Below are positions 6,642 through 13,759 of a stretch of DNA of 15,380 nucleotides, one piece after another; position 1 is the first letter of the stretch, and each line of letters opens with the position of its first letter. Below the pieces are notes generated by a model. That model saw only the letters and a program-made list of their open reading frames with translations. It was not told where the DNA came from and did no database searches. The stretch lies in the NCBI GenBank assembly GCA_964585485.1, contig CAZPDS010000059.1:1-15380 (forward strand), written 5' to 3'. Both the position numbers and the translations under genes were made by a program. Source of the stretch: CALGYY01 sp964585485 (GTDB lineage: Bacteria > Bacteroidota > Bacteroidia > Bacteroidales > CAIWKO01).

Positions 6642-8198
6642 TTAAACTTTGATTTCGTCACCTTTTTTATTGAAGAAATGGTATTCCAGGAAATGGTATC
6701 CTGAATTTTTGCTGAGGCGTATCCACTTGTGAAAGGTAAAGAACCACCGCACGCGGAAGGAACGCAAGCCCTTTTTCAGGTAGGAATAAACGATGGGGTG
6801 AACGCACAGGTGGAGGGAAGCTTCATTTTGTTCCTGAATGAGGAAACGAATATGATTTTCGATATCATCGATCAGGGTAATGCTGGCTTTAATTTCGCCG
6901 GTGCCGTCGCAGACCGGGCATTTTTCCAGCATCTTGATGTTCATTTCCGGGCGGACGCGCTGGCGGGTGATCTGGACCAATCCGAATTTACTGGGCGGAA
7001 GAATAGTATGCTTTGCGCGATCGTTGGCCATCTCCGCACGCATTTTCTCGAAGAGTTTCCGGCGGTTTTGGGCTTCGTGCATATCAATAAAATCGATCAC
7101 GATAATGCCACCCATATCGCGCAAGCGAAGCTGGCGGGCAATTTCCGAAGCCGCTTCCAGGTTTACATCCAGGGCATTGGCTTCCTGTCCGGTGGGGTTG
7201 TTGAGACGATGCCCGCTGTTCACATCCACCACATGCATGGCTTCGGTGTGCTCGATAATGAGGTAGGCCCCGTTTTTAAAAGTAACCTTTTTGCCGAAGC
7301 TGGCCCGGATTTGTTTGTCGATGCCGTAGTGCTCAAAAATGGGGACCTTCCCTTTGTGAAGTCGAATAATATCCACCTTTTCAGGGGCAATCGTCCGGAT
7401 GTAACTTTTCAATTCTTCGTACATTCCCGTGTCGTTTACCACGACACTATTGAAGGAAGCGCTTAGGAGATCGCGCAGGGTGGCCGAAGAGCGGTCCATT
7501 TCGCTCACAATGCGGCGCGGCGCTTTGGCCATGTTCAGCCGGCTCACCAGCGACTCCCAGCGGCTCACTAATTCTTCAAGGTCCCCGATCAGTTCGGCCA
7601 CCTTTTTATTCTCTGCCACCGTGCGGATAATGACGCCGAAATTCTTCGGCTTAATGCTCATTACCAAACGCTTCAAGCGGTTGCGTTCTTCGCTGTTTTT
7701 AATTTTCTGGGAAACCGAAACGCGGTCCGACAAAGGAACCAACACCATAAATCGCCCGGCAAAGGCAATCTCCGAGGTAATCCTCGGTCCTTTCGACGAA
7801 ATGGGCTCTTTGGCAATCTGAACGATAATGTCCTGATTGGGCGTAAGGATACTGGCAATTTTTCCGCTTTTCTCAATGTCTTTTTCCAGGGTGAAAGAGG
7901 CATGGCTGATCGGCATCGGATTTTTTCCCTGAATCAGTTGTTTGGAATACTTGAGCAGGGAATTGACCTGTGGCCCCAGGTCGAGATAATGCAGGAAAGC
8001 ATCTTTTTCGTATCCGACATCGACAAAAGCTGCGTTAAGTCCGGGGACCAATTTTCTCACTTTGCCCAGGTAGACATCCCCGACGGCAAAACTGCTGTTA
8101 CTTTTTTCGCGGTTGAGTTCAACCAGGCGCTTATCCTCAAGCAGTGCGATTACGACTTCCGACTGATCGGTATCGATAATCAATTCTTTGTTGATCAT
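6642..8198 (-). CDS. rng: Ribonuclease E/G family endoribonuclease
   Basis: This 518-residue protein is a full-length RNase G-type enzyme that cleaves single-stranded RNA in mRNA turnover and rRNA maturation in the cytoplasm. The S1 RNA-binding domain runs from about residue 35 to 130 (GDVYLGKVRKLVPGLNAAFVD at its start). The DNase I-like catalytic part carries the two metal-binding aspartates, Asp325 in HVVDVNSG and Asp369 in VIDFIDM. CPVCDGTG (Cys427, Cys430) is the zinc link used for dimer assembly. There is no long disordered scaffold tail as in enterobacterial RNase E, so RNase G-like is the better label. An insertion at about residues 85-110 within the S1 region is typical of Bacteroidota copies as I recall. 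It lies downstream of HU and the tiny basic gene, separated by a 140-base leader with a strong hairpin. Confidence 0.95.
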   Translation of the reverse strand: MINKELIIDTDQSEVVIALLEDKRLVELNREKSNSSFAVGDVYLGKVRKLVPGLNAAFVDVGYEKDAFLHYLDLGPQVNSLLKYSKQLIQGKNPMPISHASFTLEKDIEKSGKIASILTPNQDIIVQIAKEPISSKGPRITSEIAFAGRFMVLVPLSDRVSVSQKIKNSEERNRLKRLVMSIKPKNFGVIIRTVAENKKVAELIGDLEELVSRWESLVSRLNMAKAPRRIVSEMDRSSATLRDLLSASFNSVVVNDTGMYEELKSYIRTIAPEKVDIIRLHKGKVPIFEHYGIDKQIRASFGKKVTFKNGAYLIIEHTEAMHVVDVNSGHRLNNPTGQEANALDVNLEAASEIARQLRLRDMGGIIVIDFIDMHEAQNRRKLFEKMRAEMANDRAKHTILPPSKFGLVQITRQRVRPEMNIKMLEKCPVCDGTGEIKASITLIDDIENHIRFLIQEQNEASLHLCVHPIVYSYLKKGLRSFRVRWFFTFHKWIRLSKNSGYHFLEYHFFNKKGDEIKV

Positions 8199-8277
8199 AA
8201 ATAGAATATCATCTGTTGTTCCTACGTGGTTTGCAGTAAACAGGATACGACAGATGTTGTTGCGAGGCTAAAAATGA

Positions 8278-8305
8278 TTACACAACGCCCGAAGGCGTTG
8301 TGTAA
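8278..8305 (-). terminator. Perfect 12-bp hairpin between the tiny basic gene and rng
   Basis: TTACACAACGCC (8278-8289) pairs exactly with GGCGTTGTGTAA (8294-8305), with a 4-base loop (TTCG when read on the minus strand). On the minus strand it is followed by ATCATTTTTAG, a short T-rich run. It can be a terminator or attenuator of the HU transcript, or a structured leader of rng; no separate promoter box for rng is visible downstream of it. Confidence 0.6.
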
Positions 8306-8338
8306 TAAGTAGGTTTCATAAATATCAGTCAGCGACTG

Positions 8339-8428
8339 TTATTTCTTTTTATGACGATTCTTGCGCAAACGTTTTTTACGTTTGTGCGTCGCCATTTTAT
8401 GTCTTTTTCTTTTCTTACCGCTTGGCAT
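8339..8428 (-). CDS. Tiny highly basic protein, probably ribosome-associated
   Basis: An ATG at 8426-8428 opens 29 codons ending in TAA at 8339-8341. The product starts MPSGKKRKRHK, continues MATHKRKKRLRK and ends NRHKKK; about two thirds of residues are Lys, Arg or His and there is no acidic residue. I recall nearly identical 29-31-residue proteins annotated across Bacteroidota at this place beside HU and rng, so conservation is expected. Composition is that of a small ribosomal protein wrapping rRNA. A Bacteroidota-specific ribosomal protein (bL38) has been described from a Flavobacterium ribosome structure; I cannot tell whether this is it. It differs from the THX family. It sits 38 bases after HU on the same strand with no promoter box between, so it probably shares the HU transcript. 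Confidence 0.8.
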   Translation of the reverse strand: MPSGKKRKRHKMATHKRKKRLRKNRHKKK

Positions 8429-8466
8429 AAGGGTACTCTTTAGAATGAATAATAACGAGAAGAAAA

Positions 8467-8751
8467 TTATTTAACGTTCTTTTTTACAACACCGGAGAAA
8501 ACCTTGGCGGGTTTAAAAGAAGGAATATAATGTGCGGGAATAACGATCGTAGTATTCTTGGAGATGTTACGGCCTGTTTTCTGTGCGCGCTTCTTGATAA
8601 TGAAACTGCCAAAACCTCTCAGATATACATTTTCACCTTTGCTTAACGAACCCTTGATTGAATCCATCATCGCTTCCACAGTTGCCTGTACGGCTACCTT
8701 CTCGATTCCTGTTTTGCTGGCAATTTCAGCTACAATTTCTGCTTTTGTCAT
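8467..8751 (-). CDS. HU/IHF family DNA-binding protein
   Basis: This 94-residue protein has the usual length of HU. The amino-terminal helices MTKAEIVAEIASKTGIEKVAVQ carry the dimer-forming start. The family signature runs from about residue 44 to 63 (YLRGFGSFIIKKRAQKTGRN), and the DNA-intercalating arm contains IPAHYIPSFKPAK at about residues 71-83 with the conserved Pro. HU bends and compacts DNA as a dimer. The gene is first of a same-strand run HU, tiny basic protein, rng, and is divergent from mutY. A -7 box (8825-8832) lies about 75 bases upstream of the ATG; no Shine-Dalgarno sequence is present. Which HU paralogue this is cannot be told. Confidence 0.95.
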   Translation of the reverse strand: MTKAEIVAEIASKTGIEKVAVQATVEAMMDSIKGSLSKGENVYLRGFGSFIIKKRAQKTGRNISKNTTIVIPAHYIPSFKPAKVFSGVVKKNVK

Positions 8752-8824
8752 TGTTTTGAAGATTTAATATTAACAATAATAATGATTTATTACTTATCGT
8801 TGAAGTAATTTTCGAATGGGGCTG

Positions 8825-8832
8825 CAAAGATA
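8825..8832 (-). promoter_or_regulatory. Putative -7 box (TATCTTTG) for the HU-basic protein-rng run
   Basis: The minus strand reads TATCTTTG, an exact TAnnTTTG match. Transcription would start near 8818, giving a leader of about 65 bases. The position of the upstream box is occupied by C-rich sequence, so an upstream TTTG is lacking. Confidence 0.55.
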
Positions 8833-8892
8833 TAAATCTTTTGAGAATCATGGGGGTTTTGAGAATTTTTTTTTATTCTAAATTACTCTGAC

Positions 8893-8900
8893 TAAATTTG
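8893..8900 (+). promoter_or_regulatory. Putative -7 box (TAAATTTG) for mutY
   Basis: TAAATTTG fits TAnnTTTG exactly. A start near 8905 leaves about 13 bases of leader before ATG 8919. This box overlaps the TTG at 8898, which argues against using that TTG as the start of mutY. Confidence 0.45.
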
Positions 8901-8918
8901 TTCAAAATTTCCGGTGCG

Positions 8919-9962
8919 ATGAAAGAGGGCTTATTAAGGTGGTATCAAAAGACAAAAAGGGAACTTCCGTGGCGACAAACCAGTGATCCCTACCGGATCT
9001 GGATATCGGAAATCATACTACAGCAAACCCGCGTGGATCAAGGCTTATCCTATTATCAACGATTTCTGGAAACCTTTCCCGACGTTCTGGCCCTGGCCGG
9101 AGCCGATGAAGATGAGGTACTGAAATGCTGGCAGGGACTGGGCTATTACACGCGGGCCCGCAACCTGCATCACACTGCAAAGGAAGTGGCCCACCAGAAC
9201 AGAGGCCGTTTCCCCGACACCTATGAAGGTCTGCTGGCACTTAAAGGAATTGGCCCTTATACCGCGGCTGCCATCGCCTCTATCGCATTTAACCGTGTAC
9301 ATCCGGTCTGTGATGGCAACGTAGAGCGCGTGGTGTGCCGATATCTTGCCCTTTACGGAGATCCGAAATCACCGGCCGTACGAAATCAGATCGAAGGTTT
9401 CCTGAACGAACACATCGATCGGCGGCGTCCCGGGGACTTTAACCAGGCGATGATGGAACTAGGCGCACTGGTTTGCAAACCTGCCGCCCCGGAATGTACG
9501 CTGTGTCCTCTTCACCAAAGTTGCCAGGCCGCACGTCAGAGGCTAACGGCTGAACTGCCGGTGCGTAAAATCAAAAAGACAAACCCGGTCCGGCACTTTT
9601 ATTACCTGATCGTGCGAACGAAGGGAACATCCATTACCTGGGTCCACAAACGTCAGGGTCAGGATATATGGAAAGGCCTGTACGAATTTCCGCTGATTGA
9701 AACCGACAAGGCCGTGAGTACGGGGGTTCTAAAGAAAAGTCCCGCCTGGGAAGCCCTGCTGGGGAATATTGCCTTACGGGTAAACAAAACCAGCCCGCAA
9801 TTTACGCATCATCTCAGCCACCGGGAACTCAGGATACGGTTTCTGCACATCGAAACGGAAGGAATACCCGTCCTGCCAACGGATATGGAAAAAATTGCAT
9901 GGGATGAACTGCGCAGCTATCCGGTGCCGGTGGTTATCGCACGTTACCTGCAAACCTTATAA
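8919..9962 (+). CDS. mutY: A/G-specific adenine glycosylase MutY
   Basis: The 347-residue protein removes adenine mispaired with 8-oxoguanine, protecting against G:C to T:A changes. The catalytic Glu31 lies in SEIILQQTRV. The helix-hairpin-helix LKGIGPYTAAAIASIAF (about 108-124) is followed by catalytic Asp132 in VCDGNVERV. The iron-sulfur cluster cysteines are Cys186, Cys193, Cys196 and Cys202, in the standard C-x6-C-x2-C-x5-C spacing. A NUDIX-like carboxy-terminal domain for 8-oxoG recognition starts near residue 225 (RHFYYLIV), with FTHHLSH near 295. ATG 8919 is chosen over TTG 8898 because homologues begin close to the LRWYQKTKRELPWR segment and the TTG lies in the -7 box. The stop overlaps that of the convergent kinase gene. 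Confidence 0.95.
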   Translation: MKEGLLRWYQKTKRELPWRQTSDPYRIWISEIILQQTRVDQGLSYYQRFLETFPDVLALAGADEDEVLKCWQGLGYYTRARNLHHTAKEVAHQNRGRFPDTYEGLLALKGIGPYTAAAIASIAFNRVHPVCDGNVERVVCRYLALYGDPKSPAVRNQIEGFLNEHIDRRRPGDFNQAMMELGALVCKPAAPECTLCPLHQSCQAARQRLTAELPVRKIKKTNPVRHFYYLIVRTKGTSITWVHKRQGQDIWKGLYEFPLIETDKAVSTGVLKKSPAWEALLGNIALRVNKTSPQFTHHLSHRELRIRFLHIETEGIPVLPTDMEKIAWDELRSYPVPVVIARYLQTL

Positions 9963-10931
9963 GGCCGCCACCTCTGCCCGGATCCGGGCCCAGTTTTCTT
10001 CACTGATCTTAGCACCAATGTGCTCAATCACACTGCCCGACAAAATGGAGCCGAAACGTCCGCACACATCCAGGGTGCGTCCGTTGACTAGTCCGTAGAG
10101 GAAACCGGCGGCATAGAGATCGCCGGCGCCGGTAGTGTCGATGCAGTTTGCTTCAACCGGTAATATCGTGTGATGATCGCTCCCGTTTTTGACGAGCGAA
10201 CCGTGGCAACCGGTTTTCACAATTGCCAGTTTGCAGATGCCACCCAGGGTTTCCAAGGCCTGCTCCGGCTCATGTCCGGTAAACGCCCGCGCTTCTTCCT
10301 CGTTGGCAAATACAATATCCACCCAGTCGCGCACCAGGGGCTGAAGAAATTCCAGGTGCTGTTCCACCACGTTGTAACTCGCCAGATCGAGTGAAATCAG
10401 CATATTGTGACGCGTGGCCATGCGAACGGCCTTCTCCACCAGGGCGTAATTTTGCACCAGGTAGCCCTCGATGTGAAAAAAGTCGTACCCTTCAAACTCC
10501 TCGTCCCTGAGATCGTCTGCGGACAGTTCCACGGCGGCCCCCAAAAAGGTGGCAAAGGTACGCTCGCCATCTTTGGACACAAGCGCGATAGCACGACCGG
10601 TTTCGGCCTCACCCGGGTGAAGCATCGGCTTAATCCCGGAGGCTTTCATGTCGTCACCAAAAAAATCGCCCAGCGCATCGCGACCGGTTTTCCCGATAAA
10701 GCCACAAGGTACGCCCATGCGGGCCAAACCATGAATGGTATTCGCGGCCGACCCGCCCGACGCCTGCTCCATGGGTAAGCCGTTGGCTTTCTCCAGGACC
10801 TTGGCTGCGAAGCTCATGTCCACCAATTGCATACTTCCCTTTTTCAGATCAAAAAGAGACAGAAAGTTATCGTTCTCCAGCTGTGTCATGATGTCCACCA
10901 GCGCATTGCCTAAGCCCAAAACCTTTTTCAT
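9957..10931 (-). CDS. PfkB-family sugar/nucleoside kinase, adenosine-kinase-like
   Basis: This 324-residue ribokinase-fold enzyme phosphorylates a sugar or nucleoside with ATP in the cytoplasm. The amino-terminal signature GGSAAN lies at residues 59-64 and the carboxy-terminal signature DTTGAGD at 265-271, ending with the catalytic base Asp271 and the anion hole before it. ANEEEARAFTG near residue 209 is the typical nucleotide-side strand and helix of adenosine-kinase-like members, so adenosine or a related nucleoside is the best guess; a sugar is also possible. ATG 10929-10931 is preferred over an in-frame TTG nine bases upstream. A -7 box lies at 10957-10964. The gene ends tail to tail with mutY, with no terminator between. 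Confidence 0.9.
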   Translation of the reverse strand: MKKVLGLGNALVDIMTQLENDNFLSLFDLKKGSMQLVDMSFAAKVLEKANGLPMEQASGGSAANTIHGLARMGVPCGFIGKTGRDALGDFFGDDMKASGIKPMLHPGEAETGRAIALVSKDGERTFATFLGAAVELSADDLRDEEFEGYDFFHIEGYLVQNYALVEKAVRMATRHNMLISLDLASYNVVEQHLEFLQPLVRDWVDIVFANEEEARAFTGHEPEQALETLGGICKLAIVKTGCHGSLVKNGSDHHTILPVEANCIDTTGAGDLYAAGFLYGLVNGRTLDVCGRFGSILSGSVIEHIGAKISEENWARIRAEVAAL

Positions 10932-10956
10932 GGTTGCCAAAATTTTAATTAAAGCG

Positions 10957-10964
10957 CAAAGGTA
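10957..10964 (-). promoter_or_regulatory. Putative -7 box (TACCTTTG) for the PfkB-family kinase gene
   Basis: The minus strand reads TACCTTTG, identical to the -7 box of the promoter at 2484-2491. Transcription would start near 10951, with a leader of about 20 bases to ATG 10931. No TTTG is seen 19-21 bases upstream; one lies only 10 bases away. Confidence 0.5.
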
Positions 10965-11046
10965 GAAATATTCCCAAAAGCGAGAGGACTCTTTCGGCGG
11001 AAATGGATGATGCCATTACAGCGGTGATGGATACCTCAAGGAGAAC

Positions 11047-12156
11047 TCAGAGGTTGCGCTCCACGGTGGCGTCAATCACCACATCCGGCTTTATGTTCCG
11101 GATTACCTCGGGCTCATAATATCCCCAGTAAAAAATCATCTCGTAAATGCTCATGGAGAAAAACGGCTGGAGCGCCATCCCAAAGGAATCCGAAAAGCAC
11201 AACACCTTCAGCCGGTTTCCGCAATTCGGGTTGCGGGTGTAGGTGGTTTTTTCCGGATAGGCGGGCAAGACCGTTTCGGAATAGCCTTTTCCCGCCTGTT
11301 TTAAACGGAACACCGGTACCCGGTCTGTTATAATAGACTGGTCGGGGATACCAATGAATTGCAGCAAATCGCCGTCGGTGACAAGCTCCGTGGAAATATC
11401 GTAGTCCGCCACGTTCAGTGGTTTCACTTTAAAAATTGTTTCGGTTTGCCGGAAAAAGGAGCGGTAGGCTAAAAAAGCGCCATAACTGTTCCAGTGCGTA
11501 TCGAACTTCAGGTAAAGCTGATGATTTGCTTTGCCCTTGAGCAGATCCTGCCGGACATCCACAAAACGTAGCGGAGAATCATACTTTTGCCAGGCGAAGA
11601 CCATCTGATCCGCCAGTGAAACCGGGCCACGAATCAGCCATCGCATACTCCAGGGCATATATTCGGGGTAAATGGTTTGCTTTTCGGGCCAGAACACGCG
11701 GATATAGGTGATACTATCCACGCTGCATGCGGCCTGCAGGCTTTCCCAGTGCCGTAAACGAAGTTCCAGTTCTGATGAGCTCATCAGGTTGCGGTGCGCG
11801 TAGCACGGCATGATGGCCGCGGTATCCGAAAAATACAGCCACTGTTCTTTCCCCCGCATTACCCTGGCCGGTTCGGGGGAAGAGCCGAAAACAAAGAATT
11901 TGATATGATTGGACGAATTGACCAGACGGGAACGAAAGCCAAAATGATCCCCGAAATAATTTTCGTAGTCGTCGGCAAAATCAGTACTGAACGCAAAGGG
12001 CACGGCCGCCGCCAGTTCACGCTTTTCCGCACGGCCATCCTCAACGCTGATCCCTGCTTTCATGGCCACATACGGCAGACTCACCATCATCATAAAGAGA
12101 ACGATGAATAGGACAGCCCCAACGGAAGAACGCTTATGTGATTTATGGAGGGTCAT
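11047..12156 (-). CDS. AlgJ/AlgX-like SGNH-fold polysaccharide O-acetylation protein
   Basis: This 369-residue protein has one amino-terminal membrane segment (about residues 12-31) after a Lys/Arg-rich start, so it is an envelope protein anchored in the inner membrane with its bulk outside the cytoplasm. The domain matches the AlgJ/AlgX acetyltransferase type: VMRGKEQWLYF near 99-109, the DTHW motif at 219-222 (Asp219, His221) preceded by YLKF, and the catalytic-serine block FSDSFG at 321-326 (Ser324). Such proteins move acetyl groups, delivered by an MBOAT partner, onto an exported polysaccharide. Its MBOAT partner lies just upstream with a 9-base gap, so the two form an operon. The polysaccharide is not identified, and no glycosyltransferase or polymerase gene is beside it. 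A small CAF1-like hydrolase role instead of transfer cannot be excluded. Confidence 0.85.
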   Translation of the reverse strand: MTLHKSHKRSSVGAVLFIVLFMMMVSLPYVAMKAGISVEDGRAEKRELAAAVPFAFSTDFADDYENYFGDHFGFRSRLVNSSNHIKFFVFGSSPEPARVMRGKEQWLYFSDTAAIMPCYAHRNLMSSSELELRLRHWESLQAACSVDSITYIRVFWPEKQTIYPEYMPWSMRWLIRGPVSLADQMVFAWQKYDSPLRFVDVRQDLLKGKANHQLYLKFDTHWNSYGAFLAYRSFFRQTETIFKVKPLNVADYDISTELVTDGDLLQFIGIPDQSIITDRVPVFRLKQAGKGYSETVLPAYPEKTTYTRNPNCGNRLKVLCFSDSFGMALQPFFSMSIYEMIFYWGYYEPEVIRNIKPDVVIDATVERNL

Positions 12157-12165
12157 CGATTATAA

Positions 12166-13569
12166 TCAGAATTGAAAATAGATAAAAGCATTGTAGTTCA
12201 ATCGGGCTATCTCTGCCAGGGCCAAAAAGAACAACAAGAGATACGCCGCATAACGCAAATGGCTAAATACGGGACGGAACGCACCTTTCATCCGGGTTTC
12301 CCATAAACGGGCGATGGCGGGCCGCAGCGGAAAGGCAAACAGCAGTGCCAGGCTGCCGATAAAAACAGAATACGGGGTAAACCACAGCCAGGGGCTTGTG
12401 GGTACGGCCTGCTGGTAGCAAAACATGCGCGCGAGAAATGCCATACCCTCGTCCAGTGTTGACGTCCTGAAAATCACCCATGCGCACACTACGGCCAACA
12501 GCATATACAAGCGGCGAAGCAGCACCGGCCATTTCTTAAAGCGAAGGAAACGGCTTTGCTCCAAGACAATCAGCAGGCCGAACCAGCCCCCCCACACCAG
12601 AAAATTCCATCCGGCACCATGCCACAATCCGCAGATGACAAAGGTGCCCATTACGGCCAGTGCGAGCCCGGGCCCGGCCAGATGACGTAAACCGACGGAG
12701 AATGGACGGAACACGTAATCGCGCAACCAGGTAGAAAGCGAAATGTGCCATCGTTGCCAGAAATCCTGTATGGATGTGGCCATATAGGGGTAGTTAAAAT
12801 TCTCGCGAAAGCGAAATCCCAGGGCCCGTGCCAGGCCAATCGCCATATCGGTATAACCCGAAAAATCGTAATAAATCTGAAGGGTATACGCAAGTGCTCC
12901 TACCCAGGCCAGCAGGGTCGAAAGTTCCGCATCCGGCAAGGCAAAGACCTCCGTCGCCAGTACTCCGAGCGTATCGGCGATCAATACTTTCTTGGCCAAT
13001 CCGCGAATAAAGCGGATCAATCCCTCCGAGATCCCATCCCTATCCACCGTCCGCTGACGAAGAGCGGGAGCTAAATCGTTGTAGCGATTAATGGGACCCG
13101 ACGTAAGCTGGGGGAAAAAGGCGATGAACAGACCAAATTGCAGCAGGTTCTTTTGCGGGAGGGTCTCTCCCCTCTGTACATCCCACAGGTACGACAATCC
13201 CTGGAAGGTGAAAAACGAAAGGCCCAACGGCAGGAAGATACCGCGAAGAGGCGACTCTTCGGCAGCGTTCAACAGATCGGCCAGGTGAGCCGCGTACTTA
13301 AACCAGGCCAGCAGGGCGACATTCAGCACAAGGGCCAGGGTGAGAACCACCGGGGCGTAGCGACCAGCGCGGGGAATAAGCCTTCCCAGCGCATAATTTA
13401 TCAGGATGGAGCCCAGCAACAATCCACACAGATAGCCCTCGCCCCAGGCATAAAACAACAGGCTGGCGGCCAGCAGAAAGATATTCCCCGCCGTTCGCCG
13501 CAGCAAGCATCCACCTGCCAAAACCAGTGGCAGAAAGAGAAAGAGAAAAACCGGCGAGGTGAAACTCAT
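12166..13569 (-). CDS. MBOAT family membrane-bound O-acyltransferase (AlgI/DltB-like)
   Basis: This 467-residue multi-pass membrane protein belongs to the AlgI branch. It starts MSFTSPVFLFLFLPLVLAGG, the standard amino end of the family, and ends YNAFIYFQF, the standard carboxy end. About ten or more hydrophobic segments are visible. Active-site landmarks are QIYYDFSGYTDMAIG at 231-245, WQRWHISLSTWLRDY at 271-285 (His275), and the catalytic His317 in CGLWHGAGWNF. It carries acyl groups, usually acetyl, across the inner membrane for the downstream AlgJ-like protein to transfer. ATG 13567-13569 is chosen over an upstream in-frame TTG (13639-13641) because only the ATG gives the family's start and because a promoter box lies between. 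The gene is divergent from a lipoprotein gene. Confidence 0.93.
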   Translation of the reverse strand: MSFTSPVFLFLFLPLVLAGGCLLRRTAGNIFLLAASLLFYAWGEGYLCGLLLGSILINYALGRLIPRAGRYAPVVLTLALVLNVALLAWFKYAAHLADLLNAAEESPLRGIFLPLGLSFFTFQGLSYLWDVQRGETLPQKNLLQFGLFIAFFPQLTSGPINRYNDLAPALRQRTVDRDGISEGLIRFIRGLAKKVLIADTLGVLATEVFALPDAELSTLLAWVGALAYTLQIYYDFSGYTDMAIGLARALGFRFRENFNYPYMATSIQDFWQRWHISLSTWLRDYVFRPFSVGLRHLAGPGLALAVMGTFVICGLWHGAGWNFLVWGGWFGLLIVLEQSRFLRFKKWPVLLRRLYMLLAVVCAWVIFRTSTLDEGMAFLARMFCYQQAVPTSPWLWFTPYSVFIGSLALLFAFPLRPAIARLWETRMKGAFRPVFSHLRYAAYLLLFFLALAEIARLNYNAFIYFQF

Positions 13570-13574
13570 GAGGG

Positions 13575-13608
13575 CAAAGATACAGTTTTCGAAAAAGAAA
13601 GCCGGCAA
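13575..13608 (-). promoter_or_regulatory. Putative promoter of the O-acetylation operon, almost leaderless
   Basis: The minus strand reads TTG (13606-13608), 23 bases, then TATCTTTG (13575-13582). The -7 box ends five bases before the ATG (13569), so the transcript would start at or within a few bases of the start codon. Confidence 0.45.
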
Positions 13609-13656
13609 CTGTCCGCACCCTTTTGGAGCGATTGGATTCAAAAAAAAAACATCCTC

Positions 13657-13687
13657 TTTACTTTTAACGAAAAATACTGTATCTTTA
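13657..13687 (+). promoter_or_regulatory. Weak promoter candidate for the lipoprotein gene
   Basis: TTTA (13657-13660), 19 bases, then TATCTTTA (13680-13687): both boxes differ from consensus only at the final G. Spacing is good. It would give a leader of about 65 bases. Confidence 0.35.
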
Positions 13688-13759
13688 TGGATTCTTTACA
13701 GATACATTTTTCAAAACTGCATTCAAACAACCCTTACCGCCTACCTCAATCAAACGCCT

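Noticed and set aside
10999..11120. A short plus-strand frame (ATG at about 11002) between the kinase and AlgJ-like genes
   Set aside because: Most of it overlaps the conserved end of the AlgJ-like gene in antisense, and it has no promoter box or recognisable motif.
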